Shown here: positions 23,785 to 35,612 of the stretch, one piece after another
Layout: each line of letters begins with the position of its first letter
Numbering within the stretch: position 1 is the first letter of the stretch
Origin: Chalara sp. BL73
Lineage: Eukaryota; Ascomycota; Leotiomycetes; Helotiales
Reading direction: 5' to 3'
Assembly: GCA_918026815.1 (NCBI GenBank)
Contig: CAKJVC010000229.1
Coordinates: 248,001-312,000, forward strand
Length of the DNA: 64,000 nucleotides
Made by a program: the position numbers and the translations under genes
The notes under the pieces: model-generated
The model's database searches: none
Told to the model about the DNA's origin: nothing
The model's input: the letters and a program-made list of their open reading frames with translations, nothing else

Positions 23785-25885
23785 AGCAATGCTTACGTAT
23801 ATGTAGGTGTGTTGAGGTGTGTGATGAGGCTGCTATTCGTCTTACTGAGTCATGGGGGTTGTGCGGCTACTTTACTCCAAGCTTTTTCTCTGTAACACCT
23901 CTGGTTGAATAACCTGGGGGGTTGCCAACAGTGGGTGTTGTGCCTGTATCTGTGCCTGTGCCGTGCCTGGTTATTTTAGCGAAACCTTGATACAGTAGGA
24001 AAATAAAGCCAGAACATGCAGCGGATAATGCAGGTCATGCTGTGCTACTGTACATTGTTGCTGTACAAGCGCAGTGCATGATTGAATCCCATCCCAATCC
24101 ACTGTTTCTTGGGTCAAAGTAGTCTCTACCAGGGGATAAAGGCAAAGTGGCGGTCGAAATTCTAACTACGGTAAGAGAGCAATTGATGTTCGTGTCGTGA
24201 TGCCCACGTTGTGTTGGCGGGCAGGGACGAGCGGAAGAAGCGTGGATAAAAAAGATCTGAATTTCGTAATTTGGGCTCACTTGATCTTTTTGTACTCATC
24301 AACCCACAAGATGAGATTCATCTTACCAGTCAAACCCGGTCCTTTCATCGGTGGCGACTTATTCGGCGCCTTGGGCGGATGATCTTCCCTTCTTTTTTTT
24401 ATTTTAATGATTACCATGTTGCAATGAAATCGTTTTCGGATGATTTTATGGGCGATCATCATTACCCCTGAGTTTGCGTCCTGGCAAGCCCATTTCAAGG
24501 CCCCCTGATGCTACTTAAGGCCCCAGTCCAGGAGAGTACATTACAGCAGTACTCGACAGTGAATTTGCTTGGAAGTCCTTCCGGCGAGTTCCTTGGGCAA
24601 TGCATGGCCGGCCCTCAATTACGGAGGTAGAAGGAAAAGCATGCGGGATTGGCTCCAGCGCCATCAACACCTGAAATTATTCTCACTCCCCAAGTGCCGC
24701 CGACGGCGGTATCGGACGGCAGCGGCATGCTGTGACTGGACAGCCTTATTTTCAGGTGTGTCCCGCTAGTTCTACGCGGGTATGATGAAGCGCTTTGTAT
24801 GTTGTAGTTGTGGATGAAACCAGCCGTGAGTAAAAACAGGCTATACGGTACGGACCAGTTCTGACGATGGCTGGGAGCTTTGACAAAGTGGAGAGGTCAG
24901 AAGTCGCATTTTTCATTTCTGACTTTGATGCTTGTGAGCGAATTGGGACTGGCAAACCCATGTCCCCGCCGCCAAGGGTTCACTCAGAGCGGAGAAAAGC
25001 TGCATGTGGAGGTTCGAGAGGGAGATGGATGGAGGGTTCGCCCGTTAGATTATTGCGTCCATTCTCTGTCTATTGTTTCACCTCTATGCCGCCTCTTTTC
25101 TGGAAAAGTATTTTCCTTTCCTTTTTGCCCTTTCTGCAGCAAGGCAAAAAGTAAAAGCACGCATCGTCCTCACCAAGGTGATTTTTGTTTGCAACCGTCT
25201 ATCAAGTACTTATACGTATATAGTTCGGCGTTTTGAAACATAATTGACCAGTGCTCTCACGTATATCTTGATTGTATTGCCTATCATGGGCAGGAGTTTC
25301 ATCCCATTGAGATTGGGTTTTTAATGCCGCCTATCAGCAATCCCTGATCTTGCGTATTGTCCAATTTGAGCTCAGTGCACTCCGTATTGACAGGCATACC
25401 TGGGATAGAGCTTTCGAGTCTGTGCCATTTCCACCTTAGCCTGCACCTACAGGGGCTTGTCGTCCCTCTTCTTTTTCGACACACATCTGCAACAACTGAA
25501 CTTCTCCACATCCTCTGTTCGAGTCTCTTCACAGCCTCGTCAGTATTGTGGTCTTCGTGTTAAGCTACTGTCTCTACAGTTACAGAGGTTATTGAGCACT
25601 TTGCAGTGGACGAGAAGGCGCAGAAAGAGATCTGTATCAACACATCCGAGACATCCAACAGGCGAGACAACCGCCTTCATATATCGCATCCACGCATAAC
25701 AAAGCTTTTTGATTTAGCCCTATATTGTCCCAAGCAATTTCTCTCATCAGACAAAGGAATAAAGGAATTATCTGCGGTCATACCTGACCACAATCAGCCG
25801 GCACCGCGATCGACCTGAGCTTATGCTTTCTTACTGGTGACAATAAATGAGGAGTTGACTGAGATCACTCGTGGACTAGAAGAAG

Positions 25886-28020
25886 ATGGCGGACTATGGA
25901 GGCAGCATGTTGCCTACGATAAAATGTTCGCAATGCTCTCGAGACATAGCAATAGAAAATATGGGCGATCACATATGTGGTGGCGCTAGTCAGCGTAAGT
26001 CGAGCAGCAAATGAATGTTAGCAGCACTGATTTAGTATGTAAAGTGTCTTCGTCACCAGAATCATACGGCAACTTCAACAACATACCAAAAACACAAAAT
26101 TCATCAAGCAGCCATGGGAATTTGAAGCCGGCACGTGCAATGCCTCCCCGGGTTGATACATCAGCCGCAAGTATGTATACTAAGATATAAACGGTAGATA
26201 ACATGTATTGACATTTTATAGATCGACCATTTTTAAGACAGGATCAACTCACCCCAGTTAGCATGTCGCCATCTAGAAGCAATTCTCCACTTTCCTTCAA
26301 TGATAAAGCACAATCTCCCTTTGGAAAGCTTACTGGTCCGCAGCGCAGTGCAACTGCACCGACTATCAATCACCCTCCGTCTCCCGAGATGCTTTCATCG
26401 AACCTTGACTGCGCTTTCCCACCTTTTCCCACGACAGCAGCAAGGCCCGTGACACCACAGCTCTCTGCTCGTGAAGGTGGCTACGGTGGTTTAGCAAAGA
26501 ACGATGCGATGTTCGCACCGCTTAGCCCAAGGAATGTATCCGAGGGACCGCTCCTGAAGAGAATGAACACGATTGCGCCTGGACCTTTCGACATAAATGG
26601 ACGAAGAAACGCTGATGGCCAATCTGGTCGAAGAGTCCACGAAAGGCAAAAGAGCATGAAAGATGGATATCCAGCCAGCAGAATGGCGGATATAGGTGGA
26701 GATATCATGCGACCGAACACATCATCTGGGCACACCAGGAGTTCTGGCTCGAAAGGCTCAAGGACAGGACTACCTAAAGCCCCTACGAAGGTGTCGTATG
26801 GCGGATTCGGAGGACGAACTCCAGACGATGACGGTAGGCCAGAATTCCTACGGCCAGAGGACAGGTCGCAAACATTCCCGTTGCGAAGCGAAAGCCCTTC
26901 ATACCGAAGGCCCTCAGAACCCGACACCAGGATGCGAAGACCATCGAACGAGTCCTCTGGAAGACGACCAAGTATTAATGATTTGTCGCACAGGAAGCCT
27001 TCTGTAGGCCCAGATCTTTCGAGGCCACTTCCTCCACGAGGCACAAGCTTGTTAAGGCCCAGGAATGATAGGTCAGATTCTCGATTGGAGGATGCGCCAC
27101 CTGTACCGAGCAACGTGGATTTAGCAGCAGAATTTGGAATCGGTAACCCATACCACACACCCTCAGGATCACAGTCATCAGATGGTTCGGCTTATAGCGA
27201 AATAAGCAAAACGAGTTCCAGATCTAGCCCTCCGCTATCAGCTCGGCCTGAATTGCGGAGGGACAATTCAAACGCATCCAATAAAATCGACCACTTGATG
27301 TCTGAGGTTCAGTCTTCGCTAGCAGACCTTCAGCCAAAGGAGACCTTCTCCAACTCACCACCAAAACAGGCCAAAGAGCAATTCGCAAGGGGAATGGCTC
27401 CTCCACGAACTCTCGCACCGGCATTCCTCTCTCCAGAGTCTCCCATGGATCCTGCCATCCAAGAGGGTCGCTTGTCTCCGCTACCTCCACGTACCCAGAC
27501 ACCACAGCAGACATTAGGAACACCTCCACATACAAGTCCACAAAGACCCGCCAATGGTCGCCGACCTACTTCGAAAGGCAACTGCAAGGGATGCACGAAG
27601 CCAATTACCGGAAAATCAATTTCGTCAGCAGACGGACGACTGACCGGGCGCTACCACAAGGAGTGCTTTGCTTGCACCACCTGCTTGGAACCTTTCCAGA
27701 CTTCAACATTTTACGTGATCGACGATGCACCATATTGTGAAAGGCACTATCATAAACTGAACGGAAGCGTATGTCGTACTTGCGACAAGGGAATAGAGGG
27801 ACAATATCTGGAAAGCGAGAAGAAGGAGAAGTTCCACCCAAGGTGCCTGACTTGCGCAGACTGCAAGCGGACACTCAGGCACGACTACTTTGAGATGGAT
27901 GGCCAAGTCTATTGCGAAAGAGACGCGTTTCAGCGCGCTCAGAAGCAACGGAGGTTTCTCGGTCCTACAGGCGGCACAAGTAGAATGGAGAGAAGGACGA
28001 CTCGATTGATGATGATGTGA
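25886..28020 (+). CDS. paxillin-like LIM domain protein
   Basis: Model: exons 25886-25994, 26045-26170 and 26222-28020, 677 residues. The first exon encodes MLPTIKCSQCSRDIAIENMGDHIC, a C-x2-C...H-x-C cluster at residues 14-31 that fungal members of this family carry at the extreme N-terminus; a model starting at ATG 26263 would miss it. The middle 400 residues are Ser/Pro-rich and probably disordered. Two LIM zinc fingers follow: CKGC...HKECFACTTC...CERHYH and CRTC...HPRCLTCADC...CERDA. The protein ends ERRTTRLMMM, conserved in filamentous fungi. Its yeast relative Pxl1 sits at sites of polarised growth and cytokinesis and links Rho signalling to actin; that role is inferred here. Frame is kept at both short introns (50 and 51 nt). 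Confidence 0.93.
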
Positions 28021-28826
28021 ACGAGATCTATGATCTTCGATGTATAAAGCACGATAAAGTGTACAGCGCAAGTTTGGTTTCTTCGGGATTTAACGACCCG
28101 GCGTGGTCAATTTATACCCTTCCGTTTAGCATGGGCATGCAGGGCATGATCTGATTTCATTCATTTTGGGATACCCTCACTAAAGCATATAGCTGCATGA
28201 TACAATAGTAATATAATGTGTATATATAGTTTGGATGTGTACTATACATAGTTTGTTTCCCAATCTTGCTGTGCCTGTCTGTTTGATGCCCTGTCCGTCA
28301 CATCAACCGACGATTCACCAATCCGCTATGTCGTCCTGATGTTTCTGAACACGGCTGGCGTATCGCAATGATCACCCCAAGGAGGCCCTAGACGTAAGGT
28401 TATCACTTCGTTTGTGTCTAAAGACAAGCACCTTGATCGACATTCGAGCACTTGTCTCACCAGTTCTTTGTCTGCACGTTGTAGATCGCCCCGCTTAATC
28501 AACCTGCCTACCCCTGAGGTTTGGACGAACCCTGAAGAGACCATGGCTAATAAAATATATCTTGCTTCAACAAGCATACCAGCACGTTACAAATGTGACA
28601 CAAAGGAAAGGAATCAATGTTGCTCTACCCAAGTATCCGTATACTTAAGAGGTCGAAAACACATGATTCAGCGCTTTATAATTCAATTTCTCTTCGCTGC
28701 CCCTGAATATTCATGCCAAGGCCAGGCAGTAGCTGAAAAGCCATTCCGTCCCGAACCTCGTGTCTTTAACTTTCCCTTTCACATTCCTGAACTGAACTGA
28801 ACCACATGAAGTAATCATTCGTGAGC
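28021..28826. other. intergenic between LIM and DUF3405 genes
   Basis: About 800 bases with no supported gene. AT-rich sequence at 28180-28260 is likely LIM 3' flank; the 100 bases before 28827 are C/T-rich and fit the leader of the next gene. Confidence 0.45.
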
Positions 28827-31178
28827 ATGCCTCCCAGGTTCCGCACCAGTATCGTAGTTGCATTCGCGCTTGTCTTTTTCTATTTCATCTTCCCATTTTC
28901 AACGAATGAGGGTTCGCATGTGGTAGATATACTGCCTGGTGCTGGATCTGCGGCTGGCAAACATGGAGCTGGAGGGCAGAGCAATTTATTGCACGATGAG
29001 GGACAGCCTAATCTGCCAGTTGCGTTGACGAAGGAGTTGCCAAAGCCAACGCCTTCGATTGACTCCCGGCCTTTGAGCAGCAGCATTGCAAGTGCAAAGC
29101 CAGCAGCTACAAAAGCCGCAGAACCAAGTGATGTTATCACGCAGGAGCAATTCTTCAAAGAGTCGGATGAGTTGGGACAGTATGTTATTCTCTGCATCAG
29201 TTTGCCAATATTGAACTTGTCAATTACTTACAAATATTTTAGGGAAAGGACTGCAAACAAAATTTTTGGCACCTCGTTAAAGGACTTGATCGGAGTTGGC
29301 AACCATGCAGGCTTTGCAAATGCAATGCTAACACCCACCGAATCTTGGACATCATACAACGATGAGCCTCCCTATACCTATAACCCCTATCCCGATTACA
29401 ATGATAAGGCTTGGAATTCTACCAACAAAGGTACGTATGTACCGTGTGATGGGCCAGATGGAGAGGTACGAGAAGTGTTGGTCTTCTCAGGCCGTCCTAA
29501 GGGTTTTGAAAACCCACCGGTGGGCTCCTATGTTCCGCTGGGAATCGACAGTAATTTATGCTTTGAACGTGAGTCTCGTCTAGGCGCGTATGGGTATACA
29601 GAAGGCGAAGCGGCACAAATTCCAGCAGACGCGAAGCGCGTGCCAAAGAAAATTGATTGGGAGTCTGTAAACTGGGGACGATTACAAGAGTATTGTGTGG
29701 CGAGAAACGCCGATCGCTATGTGCAGCTCGAGCAAAAGCTCCCGATAAAGGACGATATTACTGTTGCCAAATCAAACCCACCACAATCCGCTAGTGGCAG
29801 TCTGAAGGCTAGAGGAGCAGAGGGCCAGAATGGAACAGTGCCGATCTCCAATGGAACAATTACTGATGAAGCCGAGGCACGAAAGCAAGGTCTGCATGGA
29901 CTTCCTCAAAATGATATAAAAGCAAAATCTCGAACTGCAGTTCTCGTACGATCTTGGTCTGGGAGGAACTATACTGAGAACGATAAGCAGAACATTCGTG
30001 CCTTGGTCACCGAACTATCACTGCGAAGCGGAGGAGAATATCAAGTATATCTGTTAGTTGGAGTCAAAGAGGATCTCCCTATCTGGACGAATGCTACCGT
30101 ACACCAGCGGGTTATTCAGGACAATGTTCCAAAAGAGTTTTGGAATATGACAGTCCTTTGGGACGAGAAAATAAACAAGGAATTATATCCGAAGGCTCAA
30201 GCACTAGTGGGAAATGTTAATAAGTCCCAATGGCAGCCTCTTCAAAATTTTGCCCTTGAGAACCCCGAATTTGAGTTTTTCTGGAACTGGGAACTCGACA
30301 CCAGATATACAGGCCATCATTATAATCTACTTGAGAGACTTGCTATATTTGCTAAGAAACAACCGAGAAAGGGACTATGGGAACGCAACGAGAGATTCTA
30401 TATTCCCTCGCTTCATGCTGATTATTATGACTCCAAATTCCGCAAGACAGTTGAAGCAGCTTCTGGCTCAGAAGTAGTATGGGGAGCGGTTTCGATTGAA
30501 GGCGTGAAACCTGTTGGGCCAAAACCTCCATTGCCTTCGTTTAAGGAAGACAACTACAAATGGGGTGTAGGAGACGAAGCAGACTATATTTCTCTCGCAC
30601 CTATTTTCAATCCCGTTGGCACAACATGGCCTGATAAAGACGACGTTTTTGGATACAAGGGAACCAGAGAAACTCCACGACGAGCCAGCATCGGAACGCA
30701 AGCCCGGGTGAGTCGGACTTTACTTGAGGCGATGCATCAAGAAAACAAGAATGGAAATTTTCTGGGCCCTGAGATGGCACCACAGACCGTCTCATTACTT
30801 CATGGATTGAAAGCAGTCTACGCTCCCATACCAATATTTTTTGATCGACAGTGGAGTGGAAAGAAATTGGACAAATGGTTTAATCCTGGACCTAAAGGTG
30901 TGAGTGGAAGCACCGAGGAAAGCCCATTTAGTAAGGCAAGAGAAGGGAGATTCGCTGGGAGCACATGGTTCGTCCAGGCCAATGCACCAACGCGGCTGTA
31001 TAACAACTGGCTGGGGTGGGAATATGGCGGAACTGGGGGTACAGAGGTTTGTGAAGATCCCCTTTGCTTGGAGATATATTACGCTAACGAACGAACAGTG
31101 GGAAAAGAGCCACGGGAGAGCTTGCTTACCACCAATGCTTCTCCAACCTATCAAAGATGTGGCTCTGCCACCTCCTGA
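28827..31178 (+). CDS. DUF3405 family protein, type II membrane, glycosyltransferase-like
   Basis: Model: exons 28827-29179 and 29243-31178, 762 residues. A hydrophobic segment at about residues 8-26 (VVAFALVFFYFIFPF) follows basic residues and fits a Golgi/ER signal anchor. A Pro/Ser/Ala-rich stem leads to the globular part, which shows the family marks AVLVRSWSGRNYTENDKQNIRALVTEL (nucleotide-sugar-like fold), EFFWNWELDTRYTGHHYNLLERL, and VWGAVSIEGVKP. DUF3405 proteins are fungal-specific and of unproven activity; the WxWExD-like motif (WNWELD) suggests a metal-binding DxD-type site. The 63-nt intron at 29180-29242 has consensus signals but keeps frame and has no stop, so an isoform with 21 extra hydrophobic residues could exist. 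Confidence 0.88.
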   Translation: MPPRFRTSIVVAFALVFFYFIFPFSTNEGSHVVDILPGAGSAAGKHGAGGQSNLLHDEGQPNLPVALTKELPKPTPSIDSRPLSSSIASAKPAATKAAEPSDVITQEQFFKESDELGQYVILCISLPILNLSITYKYFRERTANKIFGTSLKDLIGVGNHAGFANAMLTPTESWTSYNDEPPYTYNPYPDYNDKAWNSTNKGTYVPCDGPDGEVREVLVFSGRPKGFENPPVGSYVPLGIDSNLCFERESRLGAYGYTEGEAAQIPADAKRVPKKIDWESVNWGRLQEYCVARNADRYVQLEQKLPIKDDITVAKSNPPQSASGSLKARGAEGQNGTVPISNGTITDEAEARKQGLHGLPQNDIKAKSRTAVLVRSWSGRNYTENDKQNIRALVTELSLRSGGEYQVYLLVGVKEDLPIWTNATVHQRVIQDNVPKEFWNMTVLWDEKINKELYPKAQALVGNVNKSQWQPLQNFALENPEFEFFWNWELDTRYTGHHYNLLERLAIFAKKQPRKGLWERNERFYIPSLHADYYDSKFRKTVEAASGSEVVWGAVSIEGVKPVGPKPPLPSFKEDNYKWGVGDEADYISLAPIFNPVGTTWPDKDDVFGYKGTRETPRRASIGTQARVSRTLLEAMHQENKNGNFLGPEMAPQTVSLLHGLKAVYAPIPIFFDRQWSGKKLDKWFNPGPKGVSGSTEESPFSKAREGRFAGSTWFVQANAPTRLYNNWLGWEYGGTGGTEVCEDPLCLEIYYANERTVGKEPRESLLTTNASPTYQRCGSATS

Positions 31179-32482
31179 GCACTGATAATAATCGGACCTT
31201 CATCCTTCCGGACCTGTAAGGTATCTACAAGTTACATTTGAGCAATGGAGTTTGGCATTCGGAACTAAAAATTAAGGCGCTTGGGAGGAACCATTTGTAT
31301 CATATATCAGCCCGGCATACAGCTACCATAGTTACATAATGTATAGATCGAAACCCGTGGTATGTTCTCCCTAGCCAATTGGCCTTGTGGTCTCCTTAGG
31401 ATCGAGTATTCAGCTGGTAAACATTGCCTTGCAGATGAGGAGTGTTTACTTCCGTGATATGGCTCGCTACCCGTTGGCAGATTGAGTTGTCGGTCATTCT
31501 CTCGGCCCGAAATATGGTTGTACAAGTATGCAGATGCAGGCACTCGCCACAAAATCATCAAAAAGTATCACCTATTCATAACCTTGAGAAAGATGTAGGC
31601 AGTCAGCCTCCAGTCAGAAGAGATTCTGAGCAATACACAATGCCGAAAGCTCAGCCAGGAAGCATGCATCTTAGTCCGTCCCCGCCCAATTCCAATATCG
31701 CCAAACCATATTTTGACTGGTCGTCTCGCGTTTTCTTTCGCGTTGATTCTCGCTTTTTATTTTGTATCTATTTTCCTCGAAATTTTCCAGCCAAGTAGCC
31801 CGGGCAATCGATGCTCGATATGGGAGCTGCATACAGTGTTGCTTAGCGACCTAGCATGGGAATGCGGGCTAGAAAAAATCTAACCCTCGGGCCAGCAGAT
31901 CTCAGTCCAGTAATATGAAGCTATTCGTGCATGTTCACGTGATAATTTTCGGATTGGAGGCTGTTATGATAGGTCAATGTGAAAGCTGCCCCTCGAACGG
32001 GAGAAGCTGGGGTAGCTACCCCGCAAGTCGGGCCGTTACACTGGAAGCTTACTGGAGCTACCGTAGCTGTTGGACTGTTACAGTGGCAAGGCAAGCCTAC
32101 TGTAGGAAGAGCGTCATAGGGAAATTGTTGTAGGTCTTCATTCCGGCCGCTTTATGCCCCAAAATATGTTTATTCGCACCTACCAAAAAAAGCCACGGGT
32201 AAAAGACAAGAGTGCTTTGGGAACCATACAGTTTGTCGATATAGTATCAGTCTTGGCAAATGCGGTGCTCCACAAAAGGATCTCAGTCGAGGAGTTTGCA
32301 TCTCGAGGGAAAACCGACAAGGTCAGGGACATGGACATGAACCATGGAAAATGGGAACCTGCAGCTCATCTCGTCATGCTTGTCATGGGTTGGGATGAAT
32401 TGGAGGGGCACAAAAATAATTATAAGTATCCAGCCTTGGGCCACCTGTATGATGCTATCCCAACTTTTCGGTCTTTATCAAG
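31179..32482. other. 1.3 kb upstream region of the alpha-glucosidase, with palindromes and an upstream open frame
   Basis: No supported independent gene. It contains four short perfect palindromes at 32009-32106 and a 118-codon ATG-initiated frame at 32154-32510 that overlaps the alpha-glucosidase start in another frame. I found no clear CGG-N8-CGG (AmyR-type) site by eye. Confidence 0.5.
32009..32106. promoter_or_regulatory. cluster of four short perfect palindromes
   Basis: Palindromes: 32009-32022 (GGGGTAGCTACCCC), 32056-32068 (AGCTAC-C-GTAGCT), 32074-32084 (ACTGT-T-ACAGT) and 32096-32106 (CCTAC-T-GTAGG). Three share a CTAC/GTAG core. They sit 377-474 bases upstream of the alpha-glucosidase ATG. 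They could be binding sites for a dimeric regulator or remnants of a small repeat; nothing in the sequence decides between these. Confidence 0.45.
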
Positions 32483-35400
32483 ATGGTACCTCTACTTTCC
32501 TGGTTGTTGACAACGGCCGTCTCTGCCACTGCCGCAGCGAGCGCACTCGCACCTCGCGCAGGAGATCCATTGGCTTCTTGTCCGGGTTATAAAGCCACGA
32601 ATATCAAGACGACATTGTCGAGCTTGACGGCGGATCTTACTCTTGCCGGGAAAGCTTGTAATGTATATGGAGATGACCTCAAAAGCCTGACACTCACTGT
32701 TGAGTACCAGACTGGTAGGCTATGCTTCTACTCCCTTTTGTACAGAGACAAAAGCTAATTCTATCTCGTAGATGATCGAATTCACGTCAAGATCCAGGAT
32801 GCCGCCAATAGTGTCTACCAGGTCCCCGCCTCTGTTCTCCCACGCCCTGGCGGAACGTCTAGCTCAAAAAACGGAAATCTCAAGTTCAAATACAATGCTT
32901 CCCCGTTCTCTTTCTCGATTGAGAGAGCCAAGACCGGGGAAGTTCTGTTCGATACTTCTGCTGCAAACATCATTTTTGAGTCTCAATATGTCAGGTTGAG
33001 GACTTCGCTGCCAGAAAACCCAAATTTGTATGGCTTGGGCGAGCACTCGGATCCTTTCCGTCTGAACACCACTGACTAGTAAGCTTCCCAATTCTCCAAT
33101 ATCTCGTTGAAGTTGAGACACTTTAATTTTGTGCATCCGGCACTAACAAATCCGGAGTGTGCGGACCCTATGGTCGCAGGACAGTTACGGTATACCCGCC
33201 GGAGCCAACCTGTATGGCAACCACCCAGTCTACTTCGAGCAAAGGACGACGGGCACACATGGAGTTTTCTTTCTCAACTCAAATGGCATGGATATCAAGG
33301 TCAACAATACAAACGGAAAGAAGCAATATTTAGAGTATAACACACTCGGAGGCGTCCTCGACTTCTACTTCCTCGCAGGCCCTTCCCCTATCGCTGTCTC
33401 AAAACAGTATGCAGAAGTTGTTGGCCTGCCTGCCATGATGCCATACTGGGGCCTAGGTTATCACAATTGCAGATACGGTTATCAGGATGCTTTCGCCGTT
33501 GCGGAGGTGATCTATAACTATTCGAAGGCCGAGATTCCTCTCGAGGTGATGTGGACCGATATTGACTACATGGACCGTAGAAGAGTAGGCTCCACCCCAA
33601 TCTGCTCCAAAAGATTGTGTCTAATTTCATAGGTATTCTCTCTTGACCCCCAACGATACCCTCTCGAGAAGATGCAAGCTATTAACAAATATCTCCATGA
33701 CCACAACCAGCGCCAAATCGTCATGGTCGATCCGGCAGTGGCATATACAGACTACCAACCATATCTAGAAGGCGCCAAGGACGACGTATTCCTCAAGAGA
33801 AACAATGGGTCGTTTTGGCTTGGTGTAGTCTGGGCTGGTGTTTCCGTTTTCCCTGACTGGTTCCATCCAAATACTCAAGGATATTGGAACAAAGGTAAAT
33901 TTGTCTAGTCTTCTCATACCCCCCGGCAAAAGCTACTAATGCAAAAACAGAATTCAAGACTTTCTTTGACCCGGTAACTGGCTTTGATTTGGATGGGTTG
34001 TGGATTGATATGAACGAACCATCAAACTTCCCTTGCAACTTCCCTTGCGACGATCCATATGCCGCGGCCGTTGGCTTTCCCCCAGTGCCACCGGCTGTGC
34101 GAACACCTCCTCGTCCACTCCCAGGATTTCCCTGCAGCTTTCAACCTGTCGGAACTCCATGTACGGGAAGCGCCAAACGAGAAATTGCGGCACCTGTGTT
34201 TGCATCGAAAGAATATTCCGCTGAAATTGAAGTAAGACAGGCACCTCCAGGGCAGCAACTCGGTCTGGCGGGAAGAGACTTGCTGTTCCCCAAATATGCT
34301 ATTCATAATAAGGCAGCCTATAATACAGAGGCCAATGCTGCGGGCGGAGGAATATCTAATCACACAGTGAATACGGACGTCATTCATTATAACAAACTCG
34401 CCGAATACGATACTCACAATATCTATGGAACCAGTGAGCATACAATATATTGAAAATACGTGGAAATCAGAGCTAACCTATATAGTGATGTCGACTACTT
34501 CTCGTGGTGCCATGTTAAACAGAAGACCAGATGAGAGACCATTCATCATCACTCGCTCAACGTTTGCCGGTGCAGGGACAAAAGTCGGTAAATGGCTTGG
34601 AGACAATGTCAGCAGCTGGCTGGGCTATCGCATATCCATCCGCACCATGATTGCTTTCACAGCCATCTACCAAGTCCCGATGGTAGGTAGTGATGTCTGT
34701 GGATTTGCCGACAATACCACGGAGCAGCTGTGCGCCCGTTGGGCTTCCCTTGGTGCTTTCAGCCCTTTCTATCGTAATCACAATGGAGAGGGAAATATTG
34801 GGCAGGAGTTCTACCAGTGGGAAAGTGTTGCACAGTCAGCCAGGAAAGCGATCGACATTCGCTATCGACTGCTGGACTACATCTATACGGCATTATATAA
34901 GCATACCCAGGACGGAACGCCTCTTATCAATCCTAGTAAGTACTAATTTCTCCTCAGAACTTAGAAGATTGGACAACCGCTCATCATTTCAGTGTTCTAC
35001 ATCTACCCCAATGACAAAAACACCTTCCCTCTAGAACTCCAATACTTTTACGGTCCCTCTATCCTCGTGTCGCCAGTCACCGAAGAAAACTCTGCTAGTG
35101 TCTCTGTCTACTTACCCAAGGATATCTTCTATGACTACTACACTCACAAAAAGATTCAAGGAAAGGGCGCTAACATCGTTATCAACGATGTGGATATCAC
35201 ATCCATTCCAGTGCACTACCGCGGTGGTGTGATCGTCCCCCAGCGCGTGGCGTCCGCCAACACGACTGCTGAGTTACGAAAGCTTGACTTTGAGCTCATT
35301 GTGCCAGTTGGAAGTGATGGGAAAGCGAGTGGAGAGTTGTACTTGGATGATGGATTGAGCCTTGTGCAGAAGGGGACGACATATGTCAAGTTTGAATTTG

Positions 35401-35612
35401 ATGGACGCAGACTCAGCATCAAGGGCAAGTATGGATATGATGCAGGTGTCAAGATCGCTAGCGTTACCTTCTTGGGTCTCGGCGGAAAGCCCAAGGGATT
35501 TGACATTGACGGAAAGGGTGTGAGTGGATGGAAGAGTAATGACAGCACCGGCAGCTTGATAATCCCGGTCGAGAAATCGTTTGGGGATTTCACAATTAGT
35601 GTTAATCAGTAG
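32483..35612 (+). CDS. secreted alpha-glucosidase, glycoside hydrolase family 31
   Basis: Model: exons 32483-32714, 32772-33078, 33158-33584, 33633-33894, 33951-34433, 34486-34935 and 34993-35612, 926 residues. It releases glucose from the non-reducing ends of maltose, malto-oligosaccharides or starch. A signal peptide covers about residues 1-21 (hydrophobic, small residues at the end). The GH31 nucleophile is Asp429 in [12 protein letters not shown], and the acid/base is Asp610 in GKWLGDN. Other family motifs: [35 protein letters not shown], and GSDVCGF. All six introns are 48-79 nt and every join restores conserved sequence (for example YGT|MMST and NP|MFYIYPN). Several N-glycosylation sequons are present. 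It most resembles the extracellular starch/maltose enzymes of Aspergillus (agdA/aglU type). Confidence 0.96.

Larger units (their letters stand above)
21751..25885. other. 4.1 kb gene-poor divergent upstream region of INO1 and the LIM gene
   Basis: No supported gene. The first 600 bases are purine-rich on the plus strand (pyrimidine-rich on the INO1 sense strand), as in strongly expressed fungal leaders. Simple repeats occur: ACC/CCA repeats at about 22733-22757 and GGA repeats at about 23765-23784. The part from 25050 is C/T-rich and leads to the LIM gene. Open frames here are all shorter than 120 codons, overlap in several frames and lack domains; long 5' UTRs with introns or noncoding RNAs are possible. 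Confidence 0.5.

Noticed and set aside
24277..24498. 73-codon minus-strand frame in the INO1-LIM interval
   Set aside because: Rich in low-complexity Lys/Ile/Pro, overlaps several other frames and has no recognisable feature.
26481..27158. 225-codon minus-strand open frame
   Set aside because: Antisense shadow of the Ser/Pro-rich coding region of the LIM protein; no start context or domain.
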